From NCBI RefSeq assembly GCF_037975245.1, contig NC_092572.1, positions 1,215,501 to 1,279,500 of the forward strand: DNA of 64,000 bases, given 5' to 3'. Source of the DNA: Apostichopus japonicus (taxonomy: Eukaryota; Echinodermata; Holothuroidea; Aspidochirotida; Stichopodidae). Of the stretch, positions 25,248 to 39,024 are shown piece after piece (the first letter of the stretch is position 1; each line of letters starts with the position of its first letter). The notes under the pieces were generated by a model. That model searched no databases. It saw only the letters and a list, made by a program, of their open reading frames with translations, and was not told the origin of the DNA. The translations under genes were made by a program, and so were the position numbers.

Positions 25248-28200
25248 TATGGTTAAGTTAATAGCTATTAAATATTATTGAATGGCGGTTCATTTGATTC
25301 CTTTCTAGTCAAATAACAATTACCGTACTAATTGATAATTGCATGGTTTAGCCATTTATAAAGTTAAGTAGGTGTATGTAGGAAATTACAGAGTTGAAAG
25401 GCAATCCTGTAATAGTGTAGGTCTACTGTAATTCCGTACATGACACTTCCTCCACAGCCGTAATACGTATTCCACCATCACTCACAACCCTGACTCTATG
25501 ATCCTGTACGTTAAATTTGAGTGAAAACAATGATATAGCATATTAACTGTTTATCCCAAGAATAACCCTCATGTGTTGATCTGTTTATAGAATAAATCAA
25601 AGAAATAAATACACATGTAAAATTTGTTACCTACAATAACTGCATTAAAAATAAGGTATAATTCCAAAAAAAAATAAAAATGGTAGTTCATGGAATTGCA
25701 GGTTTCATTTCAAATGTTTGTTATATGACAACTATGACGTCACGACAAGCTTTTTCGCACACATTTCCAAGTTCAACTGACTACGTAATATATGATGTTG
25801 TCCATTAATCAATCAAAGTTATTGTTTATACTTTGATATCTTAGCTAAATGGTACTAATGATATCGGCCATATTCTCATGTTAAAAATGTTTTGTTGTTA
25901 TTTGTCATAAATCGTAGAGTAACTAGATCTTTTGTTTAGCTGTATATGGCATTGTCCCGTACAATTTTGTATTACATATTGATGCTTCTCTTATGATTTA
26001 GTTTTTTCAAACAACCCCCACTGCCTGCAGGGTCCTTCAGTCGTTAAAATAGTGTCAATAACATCTCACTTACCAACTGTATCTAACTAGGGCAGAATAT
26101 TCGAAACACTTATGTTTACGGCGTGATCGCAATCGATCGTAAAGCTAGCCTTTTTCTTCAGTTAACAAACTTGGTGGCGGAGTGAAACAAACAACGACGT
26201 TACACAACGACATGACAGTTAGGAGGAAATGTGCGACAATCTTTGTAAGCTCTCTCCCACACGCCCCACACACACATCTCACACACACGCACCTCTCACA
26301 AACGGCCACGTTGAATTACTTGCCACCCTTCTCTCCAACCTCAAAATGGAATCTTGGTCAAACTATTACTGTCTCACCACCATAGACCTTTCTGAACTTT
26401 CCACACAATACATTTCATGACAACTGTTGCCATGGTAAACGATAGAATTTCAATATCATGCAACAGCCTTACAACAATACCATATCCCTCGTGTACATTA
26501 CAGGTTGGGTGCACGGATTAATTAACTTCAGGCCTACCTTATAGCAAAATAGCGAACGAAAAATTTATCGTACTTACAAACTAAACATAACGTTAAATAA
26601 TGTTTTAATTGATCTTTTCCAAAGTATTATTTAACTTTACCGCCAAGCAGTCGTTCCTTTCAAAGCAATCTCCATAGGAAGAAGAATTGGCTCGAGGCGA
26701 TTTATTCAATCACATTAAATAATATTATTAAATTATTAAAAGTATTATTTATTAAATATTACTGTTGGGCATATTACACATATACTCCTTTCGGAAATTC
26801 GAGACGTAACGGAACAAAACGTTCGACAATGATCTTTTGTGAAATCGGTATTGCAATTATTAGTTGTAGACAATCCCATTCCAGTTTTTGTATAAGTCTG
26901 CCTCTGAAAGGTCATGCTATTATCGAGTTGTTACGATTAGAAATTTCGTTTCCTGCTATTATCTCTCTGCGGTAACAATGACCTCAAAGTGAAAGTCAAA
27001 GTGAAAGCTCTTGTATCGTTTATATGTTATTACTTAAATTATGCTTCAGTTCTATTATATTACTCTCTCAATACAACATAAGGGGAAATAATGAACTAAC
27101 ATTCTGAAGTCATTGCACTATACGATAATGATGTAAAAGTGTTTTAATCTTCCTACGAGAGAACAATACATCTCTGAAACACTGCGGATACACCCCCTCC
27201 CCACCACAAACCCAATATATATAGTGCTGAGATATATTCCAAGGTTTACAAGTGGAGTAATTGCCATTTATGTGTGCTTCAGATTGCTAAGAGGCAACCA
27301 GCTGAAAGTGTTGGAATCTCGGGAACTTTCTCGTTGTTGTCCCAGCTAACAATTTACACCATTGAAATACTTCATACACGTAAAGAGTTCTAAGTTATAC
27401 AGTTATAAAAGCAAATTTTACTTTTTAAGAAAGATGAATCGAACAGTCACTGCATTCGATCTTTAAGAGCTCAGCGGTATCGAAAGCGACGTTACTATGT
27501 CAATGCAGCCGGTACCGACAAAGAAAAACACCCACTCACTGATGCCGACCCAATAAAAGAAATATATAAAATCTCTCCGCCAAACTGGAAATTGAAAGGA
27601 AATTCTTTTCCATGCGTCCAGGGTGTCAAATATAAAGCATAATCACCAAAGGTCAAACAAAGGTTGGACTTGATGATTATGGTTTCACTTTTAAGGGTCA
27701 TATTACATTGCAACACTGAGGTTTAAAACAAGGAAGTTTGGGAATGTGCTATGCAAGTTAACCTTATTATCCATGGATTGGACTACCTCACAATTTATGT
27801 AGGCATTACATACTACACTGCTTTACTGATATACGGTGATAAATAAATATAAGGACATCGATTCTGAAACATTTGCAGTTCGTTTGAAGAAGTTGTAAAG
27901 GAAAGTCGAAAGTGAACGGTATGGCAGGTTTCCATAGTAGATGTGGTTAGATGTGTGTATTAGCGCTGTGAAAGTGCGACACGCGATCTTGTGATGCCCG
28001 CCTGTTGATATATTGCAACATTGTAAATCCATTCGTGGTACGTCGTCGGTTAATCGTTTATCATAGCATGCTCGTCAGAAACATACATGGTGTTTTATTC
28101 AGTATTCTCCTTAAACTATGCAAACAATGTCACTAAACGGATAAAGGGTTACCATTTCTCAAGATCTAAAATACACCTGTGTGACATAGTAAAAGCTTTC

Positions 28201-28756
28201 TCTTTGCCCACCAGAACTTTTACAATATTCTCGTAAAGGAAATATTGTTTCTCACATGGATGCTTTGGTTTCAAGGAGGCACATGTTATAAACATGTAAG
28301 CAATATTGGTGCCCCTCATAAATTATCGGTGCCCCTCCAACTCGGAGTAACTGCTTCCCAAGGGCCCACACATTTCTGTAAAGCCGTCTCCCCAACATTT
28401 CGGTCTTATCCATGCCAGCATGGTGAAAAATATTGACGGCTTGGCTTCGTGGGTAAGTGACTAACGTAAGATTGTACAACATTTGCAAACATGCTAGGAA
28501 TTCCAATTTTTTGTGCAAATTGAAAAACAAAGTTACAGCTGTGTAAGTTGCGGCTAAAATCCAGTGAGTTGTAATCCATTACAACTACATTTTTTCACAC
28601 AAAATTCGAGCTAATATGCTGCATCAAGTGTTTCTATATTTGAAAATGAAAATATTTTGACAATAAGATTAGGATTTTGTCGAAACCTGGTTGATATAAC
28701 GTAGGCACACTTGCGCGTGTCCTTGTTTTGCGTGTCATAAGAGTGCGCTAGTGACA
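25248..28756. other. No gene recognised
   Basis: AT-rich, unique. It holds a (CA)n patch at 26260-26300 and a pair AAAGTGAAAGTC/AAAGTGAAAGCT at 26986-27010. No exon with both splice sites and a recognisable motif was found. Confidence 0.45.
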
Positions 28757-31480
28757 TTTCTTCTTCTTCAGCCGTTGTCGATCCACTGCTGGATGAAGGC
28801 CTCAGCATGATATCCCCAACTCTCTCTCTCCCTTGCATGTGTGTACCAATTGGTTTCATTCCAGAATTTCTGTATTTCATCTCTCCATCTCTTCCTTTGC
28901 CTGCCTCTGTTCCTTTTCCCGCCAAGCGGTGTCCATACAGTGGTTAGCGTGCTCCATCTTCCATCTCCCCTTCTAGTGACATGGCCGGCCCATGTCCATT
29001 TACGATGTTTGATTACTTCCATTATATCCTGTACCTTTGTCTGTTCCCTTATCCACTTACTGGTTTTGTGATCTGTGTATGTTATGTTAAGCATACTCCT
29101 CTCCATGTTATGTTGTGCGGCTGCTAACTTTCTTTCCATTTTAATTGTTAGTGTCCATGTTTCTGATGCATATGTCATTGATGGGAGAATGCATTGGTCA
29201 TACACTTTCCTTTTTAAGCATAATGGTAGATTGCCCTTCATGATGTGGCTGTATCTGCCAAATGCTTGCCACCCTGCTTTGATCCTCCTCCTTATTTCAT
29301 TATCTTGATTCCTTTCGGTGAGAGTGAACCTTTGTCCCAGGTAAATGTATTCAGATGCATGTTCCAATTCTGTTCCATTAATGATGATTGGTTTGTGTTT
29401 AACTGATTGGTCTGCCATTACTTTGGTCTTCTTCGTATTCATTTTCAGTCCTCTTTTCCTGCTTGCTATGTCCAAGTCCTGTAGCATGCTCTCCATTTCG
29501 TTGAAGTTGTTAGCTATGATGACTATATCATCAGCAAAACGGAGGTGGTTGAACTTCTCCCCATTCACATTGATACCTTTATCTTCCCAATTGATGTCTT
29601 TGAAGATGTGTTCTAAGCATGCAGTAAAGAGCTTTGGAGATATGGTATCTCCCTGCCTCACTCCTTTCCTTATTGGTATTTTGTTGCTTTCTTTGTGTAA
29701 CTTAACAGTAATTGTGCTGCCAGTATAGATGTCTTTGATTACTTTGATGTAGTTAGGGTTGATGTCTTGCTCTTTCAGTGCCTCGAGAACTGCCCAGGTT
29801 TCAACGGAATCGAAAGCTTTCTCATAGTCTACGAAAGCGACACATACAGGTATATTGAACTCCTGACATTTTTCCTTCAGTTGGTTGAGGGTGTGAATGT
29901 GATCTATTGTTGAGAAATTTCTTCTGAATCCCGCCTGCTCCATTGGTTGGTTGTCGTCTAGAAGTCTTTCCAATCTGTTTGTCAGAATCTTTGTAAAAAG
30001 CTTGTATATATTGGATAGAAGGCTAATGGGCCGGTAGTTCTTCAAGTCCCTTTTGTCTCCTTTTTTGTGCAATATTATCATGTTGGCATCTTTCCACTTT
30101 TGAGGCACCTTCCCTTGGTGAAGACAAGCTGTGAAGAGCTTTGCCAGTTCCTTATCAACTGCATCCCCTGCTTCTTTTAGTGTGTCGATCATTATGTTGT
30201 CCTGTCCAGGGGCCTTGCCCCGTTTCATTTGGCTTAAAGCATATTCTACTTCCCAGCATTCAACTTTGGGTACTTCCTCCTGAGAATCATCTATGTCTCC
30301 GGTTTGCTGATTGCTTTGGTATAGTTCTTCATAAAATTTCTCTATTCTCCGCAGAATATCATCCTGGTCTGTTATTTCCTGCCAATTTGAGTCCAGAAGT
30401 TTAGTGATTTTCTTTGTTCCCTGGCCAAGCTTCTTGTTGGTTTTCTTAATACTCCTGTTGTTTTCTATTGTGTCATGTATCATTCTGGTGTTGTAGTTTC
30501 TGACATCCTCACGTATCTTCTTCCTGATAGTTTTGCAGGTTTCACTGTACTCTCTGTTGTCAGTACCTTGACTGTCCATATTCATCTGTCTACGTTTTTC
30601 AATCAGTTTCCTTGTGCTGTCTGATAGTTTGCTAATTCTGTCTTTGGGTTTCCTGCCTGCTACATTGAGTGCAGTTTATTGAATGATGTCTATTGTCTCT
30701 TGGTTCCATGTGTCTAGATCTTGCTCTCTCCACTCGTCGTTAAGTGTACCAAACTTGTTTGCTAGTTCCAGTTGGAATTCATGGTTTCTTTCTGTGAGTT
30801 TGTCTAGGTTAATGTTGCTATACTTTGGTCTAAGTAGCTTCTGTCTCTCTAACTTAGTGTTGATTGGAAACTTCCCAATTTTCATTCTGTGGTCGCTGCC
30901 TATGTTGACTTTGTTGAGAACATTTACGTCCTTGACAATGTTTAGATCTGATGAAAGAATGAAATCAATTTCATTCTTTGTCGCTCTGTCTGGACTTATC
31001 CAAGTCCACTTCCTGTTTGCTTTTTTCTTGAAAAATGTATTCAGGATTTTTAACTTGCTGCTGATGGCAAATTCGACTAGTCCGTCTCCCCTGTCATTGC
31101 GCTGTCCATATCCAAAATTTCCAATCACTGATTCTTCCCCATCTTCCTTCTTTCCGACCTTTGCATTTAGATCTGCCATCATTATAGTAAAGTGTGTCTT
31201 GTTGTTTTGAAGCAGTTCATTGATTTCCTCATACAGTTTATCTACCTCTTCATCATCATAACTGCTGGTGGGTGCATATACTTGAATGATTTTGAGCCAG
31301 CGCCCTTAAGACAGATCTTGTTTTTTAGTTCTATCAGGGTGTCCAACCACCCTCCTCACTAGTCTAGATGGAGATGACTAGTGGGGTTGCCGGTTTAGTC
31401 ACCGACGGCCCGACCCTGAAACAGGTAGTACTGGCTTACAGGATACCAGTAGCAGGTAGTAGAAAATGACCTGACATTTG
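28757..31480 (-). mobile_element. RTE-clade LINE, internally deleted
   Basis: Minus strand. An endonuclease C-terminal half (VYAPTSS from about 31290, then MMADLNAKVG and GSDHRMKIGKF) is followed by one in-frame TAA at 30676-30678 and a 605-codon RT ORF (30585-28768). RT motifs are RGKAPGQDNI, YRPISLLSNIYKLF, VDYEKAFDSV, GVRQGDTISPKLFT and HLRFADDIVII. The C-terminal part has HRKWTWAGHV and GRQRKRWRDE, typical of the RTE family. The 3' end is a short UTR with GAAGAAGAAG, as in RTEs. The upstream GC-richer 31305-31480 may be the 5' UTR, which would mean the endonuclease start was deleted internally. Confidence 0.9.
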
Positions 31481-31669
31481 TATCGCTGCAAAGCGTATTG
31501 TTCTTTACAGGTGTGATATGACTTATATGTTTAAATGTCTGTGTCACATGTACCTACAGGGTTTACTTACAATGTACTCTGCAGTCAAGAACACTATGAA
31601 TATTCAATTGTAACACAAAAATCACTATATAAATAGTTATAATTTTCCATTTTTATTGAGGTCTGGATC

Positions 31670-33572
31670 CAGGGGCGTATCCAGGATTTTCTAACCCGGG
31701 GGCGCGAATTACTATCTAAGCGGAGCGCCACCATCGGTTGGCGCGGAGCGTACAAGAACATTTCTGGTTTTACCCCCCAGATCACCGGAAATGGCACTTC
31801 CCAATAGTTTTTTTTTTCCAATCCATAACTTTTGAAGGTTGTCACCAGTCGCACATCATGTTCGACCTCATTGCATGTCCTGTGGATCATTCATTGCTTT
31901 TGTAGGTGATTCTACGTCACGGCCCACAATACCCGACAGCCCCACTTTTCAAGGTTTTAAGCCCATTATTTTGTTCAGAATTTGAAAATTCACATTTCTC
32001 GTGAATAAACTCACTTCAAAACATACCCATAATGTTGCACAAAATTCAATCTATGGCCAATTAATATAGAAAAACCTCCTTCAACCCCTAACAGACTGGT
32101 CAAAATGACACGAGTAGAGGGAAGTATGATGAAGAATGTTGGTCAGGAAATTTTCGAAAATTCAGACACAGTTAATTTATTGGTGTAGAAATATTAAAAC
32201 CTCGTATAACGGCTATTATAAAACTTCGTTGAAGGAAATGAAAAATAGCAGATATTTCCGATATCAGATATTTCGAAACCGAACACTACACACATAGGCG
32301 TAGGAGGCGGGGCTGCAGCCCACCCCCCCCCCCTCTCCAACCAATTTTTCCCCCTGAAAATTCGGGCAATATGCTGAGAATTTTTCGGGCACCTCCTGAA
32401 AGTAAAATAAATAGCAATGATGCAGCTTAAGGAAATGAATAGTTAAAAAATTATCTCCTTGGTAATTAAAATAAAGTTCTAAGCTTGGCCGACTAATTCG
32501 CCATTACTACTGTAAAAAGAGCGTTTTGACATAATTGGATCTGTATGCTTTTTCTCCATCTACATAAGACATTTCGTTGTTTACATTAGCAACCGGCGGT
32601 ATACTGCGCAACTTTCACGGACCGTACGGCACACGATGCCATGCGATGTAGTGACCGATGCTTGCTTATATGATATTGACATTAACATGTTGAACGCGCG
32701 CGAAAAATTTTGGTTATATTTTTCGGGTAAGTCGTTACAGCCCCCAAATCCAATTTGGCTCCAACGCCTTTGACTACACACATAGGCAGTTTTGAGGCTG
32801 TTCATCCTGGAACATGCATTTTCATGATCACTGGTATGATGTGATATCTGCTCTTTGCTTTACAAATTCGAACAGGCGTGTAGCGAGTAATTAGCCAAGG
32901 GAGGGGCAAAGCCTGTAGGCAAACTATCTAAGCGCAGCGCCACCATGAGTTGGCACGAAGCGTACAAGAAAATTTTGGCCGAAAATGCCTCCCAGATCGC
33001 TGGAAATGACACTTCCCATGCCTTGTAAGTTGCATCTAATCATTGTCTATTTTGAAATTACTAGCGATATCATAAAGGCGGTCGCCTCCTTCCCGAAATG
33101 CGTCATGTTCCCCGACGACTCGGTCGACTCGGTCAAGACCAGCCACAGTTGGTTCCATAGCACAATTGTACAATTGTTTAAGGCGTCCATACACACACAC
33201 GCGTTATGATAGACCATATGTAGTATATATATAGAGGCATTAGTGAGAGAGGAAAAATGGAACGTCAAAAATGGAGCTGTTGGTGTAATGGGTAGGGTGA
33301 GGCCCACGTCCCCTCCGTAATCCTCGATCTGTCACTGGCTACCCTGTGTATATTATAGGGATCAGCGCTGTAATTATGACTGTTCCCCTTTCTCTTCCCG
33401 AGGTCTTCTGCTCCCTCTTTTTCTCCTTGTTCTCTCTTTCTTCTTTTTCTTTTCCCTTCCTCTCCTCCTTTTCTTCCCCCCCCCTCTTTTTCCCTTTTCT
33501 TCTCTTTTTTGCTCTCCTCTTATCCTTACCCGGGGGGCGCACGCCCCCAACGCCCCCCTGGATACGCGCCTG
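31670..33572 (+). mobile_element. hAT-rich composite block, copy B
   Basis: Starts CAGGGGCGTATCCAGG and ends with the inverse of CAGGCGCGTATCCAGG. The same internal order as copy A: hairpin motif, nested element, second hairpin motif, polypyrimidine tract. No clear 8-bp target duplication at the outer ends. Confidence 0.7.
32293..32772. mobile_element. Nested non-autonomous hAT element, copy B
   Basis: Inverted ends CATAGGCGTAGGAGG and CAAAGGCGTTGGAGC, flanked by a perfect 8-bp duplication ACTACACA (32285-32292 and 32773-32780). It holds the same position in the block as copy A. Confidence 0.78.
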
Positions 33573-36500
33573 GGATCGATTATACTTTAAAAGGTATATG
33601 TATTATAGCCATGTAAGCAGTGTACTTGCGATTATGATTTTTCGACCAAACCACCTTTGTCATAGTAAAAGAAAGCAGAAAGTTAAAGCTTATATTGCAC
33701 GCCTCTTGATGGAATTGGGAGGAAGTGGGAGTGGTAGGAGAGGGATAGGAAGTAGTAGGAAGGGCTAGGGAGGGTATATACAAACCTAAAAGGTAACCAA
33801 ACACCAAGGTTAATTCGCGGTGGGCAAATGAATTCCAAAATAGGAACTGCACGTCAGCTGGGCTTCTCCTGGGGGATGTGGTATTTAGGTTAAAGTATGA
33901 TCCCCGCAATGAGCAACATCATTCCAAACGGTAACCTCTTGAAACCAAGCTGTACTTTATGACCACCATTGCATGGTCATTAAAACAGGGATGGGTGACG
34001 TTTAATTGCTAGAAGATTCTGTCTGACACAAATTTCGGCTCCAAAAAAATTTCAAATACAAAATTATGTACACCCCAACGCTATCGCAAGAACATTTGGG
34101 CAACTTATTTTGAGATTGCATACACCATGAAAGAACTTCATTTTTCTTTTCTTAGATTGGTTAAATACCAATAGACCTGTGTTTGCTGCAGTATTGTAGT
34201 ACTCAAGAAGTGTTGAGTGTTTAGTTACCAAGTAGTACTCAGTACTAGCACGTGATCTAAAGTACTCAGACATTACAGTACTCGTACTCATCAGTGAAAA
34301 CTCATATTCGGATGCAAAAATACTCTTACTTGAACTCAATTTAAAGCATATGGTTCTCGATTATGATGAGTACTTAAATAGTACTTGAGAGTACAAGATG
34401 AAAAGAGGGCTATGTTCTTTTGAAGTAATAACAAGAAGCCGCAGAATGTTCGATTATTTACATATGAATTACGGTATAGTTTTACTACATTACTTCTCTC
34501 ATGCACCTATACCCCAGCAGAATATAATTTACATGCCTACTAATACATTACACAATATACATGAGCGATGTTTGTCGAACAGTTGTTAGTACACACGTTT
34601 TAGCCAACAATCTTGCATCTTTTCCATTGACACCAGCAAATGTTTGATGATATTGACACCTTATGAATTTTGAGAGCAATATCAAGGTCCGAGCAATGTC
34701 GTCATATTAAATATTACATTATTTGACTACAAGGACTTCATAAGGGAGCAGAAGTTTCTAAAATATTACACAAAAAATACTACAAAAGTATCGCATGAAA
34801 AGAACACCTAGTTAGTATTCGGCTTCTAAAATGTTGAACTTAGACACTGTTACTCGTCACTCGGATCCTAAAGTGTAGTATGGTACTTGGTCGTGGGAAC
34901 CACAAACACTCGGAAGTACTCGATAATCACAGGCATGTCCTCATCCACCACTGGTTTAGTGTGCCTCAAATGTATGCCCATCTTGATGTTTTAATGCTGT
35001 GACTTTAATGGTAAGGGAATAAACCACAGAATCACCTGAATACTTCTGTAATTTCTGTAATTCTTAGGATGCAATATTTTTAGACTGTAATATTTTTAAG
35101 CTGTAACATTGTTTAAGTTGTATCATTTTATGCGTTTCTGTGAAGCTGCTTTGAGATCATTCTTTTGATGTAAAGCGCTATATAAGAATAAACTATTATT
35201 ATTATTATTACTTCTCAACAAGAATATAACCTCTGTGATTTTTGTAGCGAAACTTCCTGTTCTAATATGAATGTCTTTCATCAAACCACACGTTTTATTC
35301 AGGCTACTTCGTTTTAAAAAAAGTCAACGCATGGGCACCTTTTAAGAACATTTGTCTCGTTACTCGCAAAATGGGTACTTTTCAAATAATAAAAGGCCAC
35401 AATTTATTTACACTACTTTAAAAGGGGTACTACAAATATGCATGTTATGCAAATACCTGAAAATACACGCCTTTGAATGAATCAAACTTACACCATCGAC
35501 ATCCCACACACTAAGTTGTGGACAGAGAGATGTCAGTTGTGATTAAGTATTAGTAAACCAAAATGTAGTACATAAAACAATCAGAAACGTGTTGAGTTCC
35601 CTTAATATCTTATAAATAGTAACACTTCAAATACTATCAAACAAATTGAGTCTGTAACTGATATTGTGCCTGTGTACCAGTGCTTAACAAGCTGAAGGCC
35701 TAGACCTAAATGCACTATTCCTGGATCACGTAGATAATACTAATACCCCATTTATATCTCTCGTGAGCTATCTCTACTATGAGTTTCCTCACTATGGACC
35801 TATGCTCGAATTAAAAATTGGTCTTTCATGTAAAAGCTAGAGAGGGTTGTCATTTTAAAGAATCCAAGTAACAGAATCATGTTCCACGTAAAGAAGTAAG
35901 CTAATAACACAGATTCAGATTCGGATTTGTTTGAAATGATGTCATCATAATTTTTTTTGGCGATTTTATATTCAATACTGTTATGTGCGAAGCTGTAAGT
36001 TACCTCAGATGTCCCACTCTTTTGAAGAGTGAAGTGCTAGATCAGGTAGTGACAGAAACAAACCTTCATGTATATTCATTTGGTATTCTTCCTGAACTTT
36101 AAATAGTCCACGCAATGATGATAACGTTTGTATATAGCGACGCGTTTGTTTCTTTTAGACTTTAAATCCGATGACTCATAACGTACGTGGTGGCTTAACG
36201 TTTATACTTGGAATGAGGATTCATCATCGTTATCTTGTAGTGAGGGTCACTCTAAGCTGTTGTTAAGTACAGAATCTAGGTTTATATAATCCCACACCCT
36301 CCGCCTGACTAAAAGAGAAATGACATCCCGTTTCAGTTGTATTCGGTCTACATTACGTCTACATTAGTGTTTGGAAGATCTAACATGGACAGTTGCTCTG
36401 CAGTGGCTACTTTGTAATGTGACAGTCGCAATTTTCTGAACAGACTATATAAAACAACGGCGCCTATTGTTAATTTCTCGTCAACTTTATATTCAGATGA

Positions 36501-38109
36501 GTTCTATTGGCGCTTTCAAATAAGCTGACTCGTACAGATTGTCTACGACTTCTTACGTTATCGTGAGAATCGCTGTAAGATGACTCCGAACGTTATCGCG
36601 ATGTGGTCTTTTGTACCTTCATAACTTCATATACCTGTATTGCAAAACTATGTAATTCCAAAGTATCAATCAAGTATGTTCGATTGGAAATGTCAACGAC
36701 GCAGCTTTCCGTTAGTTGCGACGTAGTTTTTTAGAGTATAGATGAAAGGCTAAACAAAATAAAGTGAGCGATATATCGTTAGGTTAAAAAGAAGTAAGAT
36801 GTTATCGATAGAAAATCTTACATAGAAGAGTATTCTGAAAGAGAGAGGATCAAATAAAAGCCAATTCCTAGTACATGTTTATTCACAGAGTATATCTTAT
36901 ACAATTTAGCAATCTACATTCGAGTAAGTTAACGTTTTTTTTTATCGAAAACAAAGCCCACCCGACCATTAAAAGCATTGAGCAAGAATACAAGCGTCCA
37001 GCTACCCTTACTAGTAATAAAGTCTTAAGATGGCATATATATTTGTAGTTTTTGAATGTTCTCGAAGCAGTTTTGGCAAAATTACATGATTAAATCATTT
37101 GCATTTAAAATATTATCACACAAAGTTGATTCCTCATTTTTATGTCATTTAAAACTAATAAAGGTGATATTCATGTCGTGTCAAATACTGTTACACTCAG
37201 ATTAAAATAAAACAAATATTGAAAATTGGCAGATAAAAAGATAGAGCCAACTGTATTAAATTCTTAAAACAATGGAAAAACAAAACGATTAAAACAAATG
37301 TGTTAGATCTTCAAATAATGGAAAAAACACGATTTGTGGAAGCATGTGGTAAACACATTCGTACAACACCAGGGATAACAGCAATGTCACAATTCATAAT
37401 ATGTGAGATGTTTTTTGTAGCTACTGATAGAGTTAAGCTTAGCCTCAAGAAGAGGTTGCCGTCTTCTGATTTATTTCTCAAACACTTTTAGCATGCTTAA
37501 GAATGATTTAATTCATACATTTCTTGCATTCCGACACTTCATCAAGCAATGAATAGAAACCACACACACGCTGCATAACATAGATTAATAACACTTTCAG
37601 AATACGTTGATGAATGGCATATTAACTTGTTTAACTAAATAATACATGTTGTCTTACGAAGCAACCTGATCATCATACACACCACGATACTTCTGCGAGA
37701 GTTTTCGAGACACATTCGACCCTGTCAGTAATAATTACTTCATGGAGTACATAGTTACACTTCCTAAAATCAATTAACATCTGTTTCGTCTTCTTCATAT
37801 TAAGAAAGTTATTAAGAATATTAACACAATATTATTAGACGAAACAATGTATTTGAGCTTAATAAATGTTACCAAATATAAATTTCATTCATGAACTGCA
37901 TGTGTAGTCGACATAATGAATTTTAAAGGATTAAAACATTATTAAACGAAATAAAACTGGAATATGTAAGCCAATCAAGTGTTGGGACTCATCTATAAGA
38001 TAATGTAATACTCATCAAATGAAATTATTTTGATAGAAACAGGAAACATATAGGAACGTTCTACATTGCAGGAATTTGTTTGTCATAAAGAAAATATAAA
38101 AATAGCCAT
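33573..38109. other. No gene recognised; AGTACT-rich patch and retroposon tail
   Basis: 34180-34400 and 34850-34930 are dense in AGTACTC/GTACTCG words. 35060-35210 is a retroposon end. The rest is AT-rich unique sequence. Confidence 0.45.
35060..35210 (+). mobile_element. Retroposon 3' end with (ATT)n tail
   Basis: TGTAAAGCGCTATATAAGAA followed by TAAACTATTATTATTATTATT-type repeats. This end is shared by many L2/CR1-type LINEs and their SINEs in animals. Three TGTAA(T/C)ATT-type repeats lie just before it. Confidence 0.6.
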
Positions 38110-38240
38110 TCAATTGTTAGTGAGTTGGTTGGCACAATATTCCAGAACTTTTATTGAAAGTTGGTCTAGACCGGTCGCTTTCGAGACATTTAAAGTAAAA
38201 TATTCCCGGTAAACATCATCTCCCGTTAGTGATCGAAAGA
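38110..38240 (-). mobile_element. Short LINE RT fragment
   Basis: The minus strand reads SLTGDDVYREYFTLNVSKAT and GLDQLSIKVLEYCANQLTNN. LNVSKATGLD is the start of the RT domain in CR1/Jockey-type LINEs (compare LDISKSTGLDGIPGRF in the 45-48 kb element). Nothing else of the element remains. Confidence 0.6.
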
Positions 38241-38578
38241 TTTGACATTCATAACATTAAGCATACATAGGGAATTTCGGTGACGTTCAACCTGCTTCGA
38301 GAAGTCATAGCAATCAATTCGATTGTAGAACTTAATGAGCTAAACAACCATCAATATTATGTCCCTACCTCATGATATGGGTGGTTTTTGGAATAACATT
38401 GATAAACAATGCAATGAATGTTTAGCTCACTTGATGTGATACATCAATTATGCTGATGTTACCAGATGCATTCACAAAGATATCACTAAAATAAAATATA
38501 TATTTACAAAATGAGGATGGTATTGCGATATACATATTCAAGACTGGGTGACTTTCTCAAACGTTGCTTTCTGATATG

Positions 38579-38752
38579 TTAAACGTAATCTGAAGTGTTT
38601 GCCAAAAGGAACATAACCTCCAGCAATTTGGGTAAAGCTTGAAACTCTGGAAAACCATTATTGGTATTCTTTCCTTTCATCCCGAGTTCCATGTTCAAAG
38701 TTACAGATCGTCCGGGTGTCAATATTCTTCCAAGATTCGCCTGTTGAGTATA
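38579..38752 (-). pseudogene. Possible terminal exon of copy 2
   Basis: A stretch open on the minus strand after a TCAACAG acceptor-like site. The frame that matches the upstream phase reads SESWKNIDTRTICNFEHGTR and stops soon after. Another frame stays open longer (FPEFQALPKLLEVMFLLA). I cannot choose between them. Confidence 0.25.
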
Positions 38753-39024
38753 CAACTGCAAAATATAAGAAATACCAACCACTATTTAGCTATCACATTC
38801 TTCGACTAACATTTCGACGGACAGAGTTGTTACTGAACGACGACAGCAAACAATATGATATTATATTTCAGCTCATGCAGGAACAAATTCAGCTTTACGA
38901 AGCTGAGTGGGTTGACAGCTATCGGATTGATAAAGAATATCATATTACTGCAAGTTAATATTCTTCGGTTTTAAAAACAAGTAACCTTTTAATTTGAAAA
39001 TAAACGTGTTTTTTTGTTACTTAC

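Noticed and set aside
25007..25261. Phe/Ser/Leu-rich ORF
   Set aside because: Product of the polypyrimidine tract in the hAT-rich block; the same at 33346-33768.
28841..29728. Plus-strand ORFs of 76-127 codons
   Set aside because: Antisense to the RTE reverse transcriptase.
30141..31210. Plus-strand ORFs of 87 and 175 codons
   Set aside because: Antisense to the RTE LINE.
37300..37491. 63-codon plus-strand ORF
   Set aside because: AT-rich, no ATG at a plausible start, no motif or splice support.
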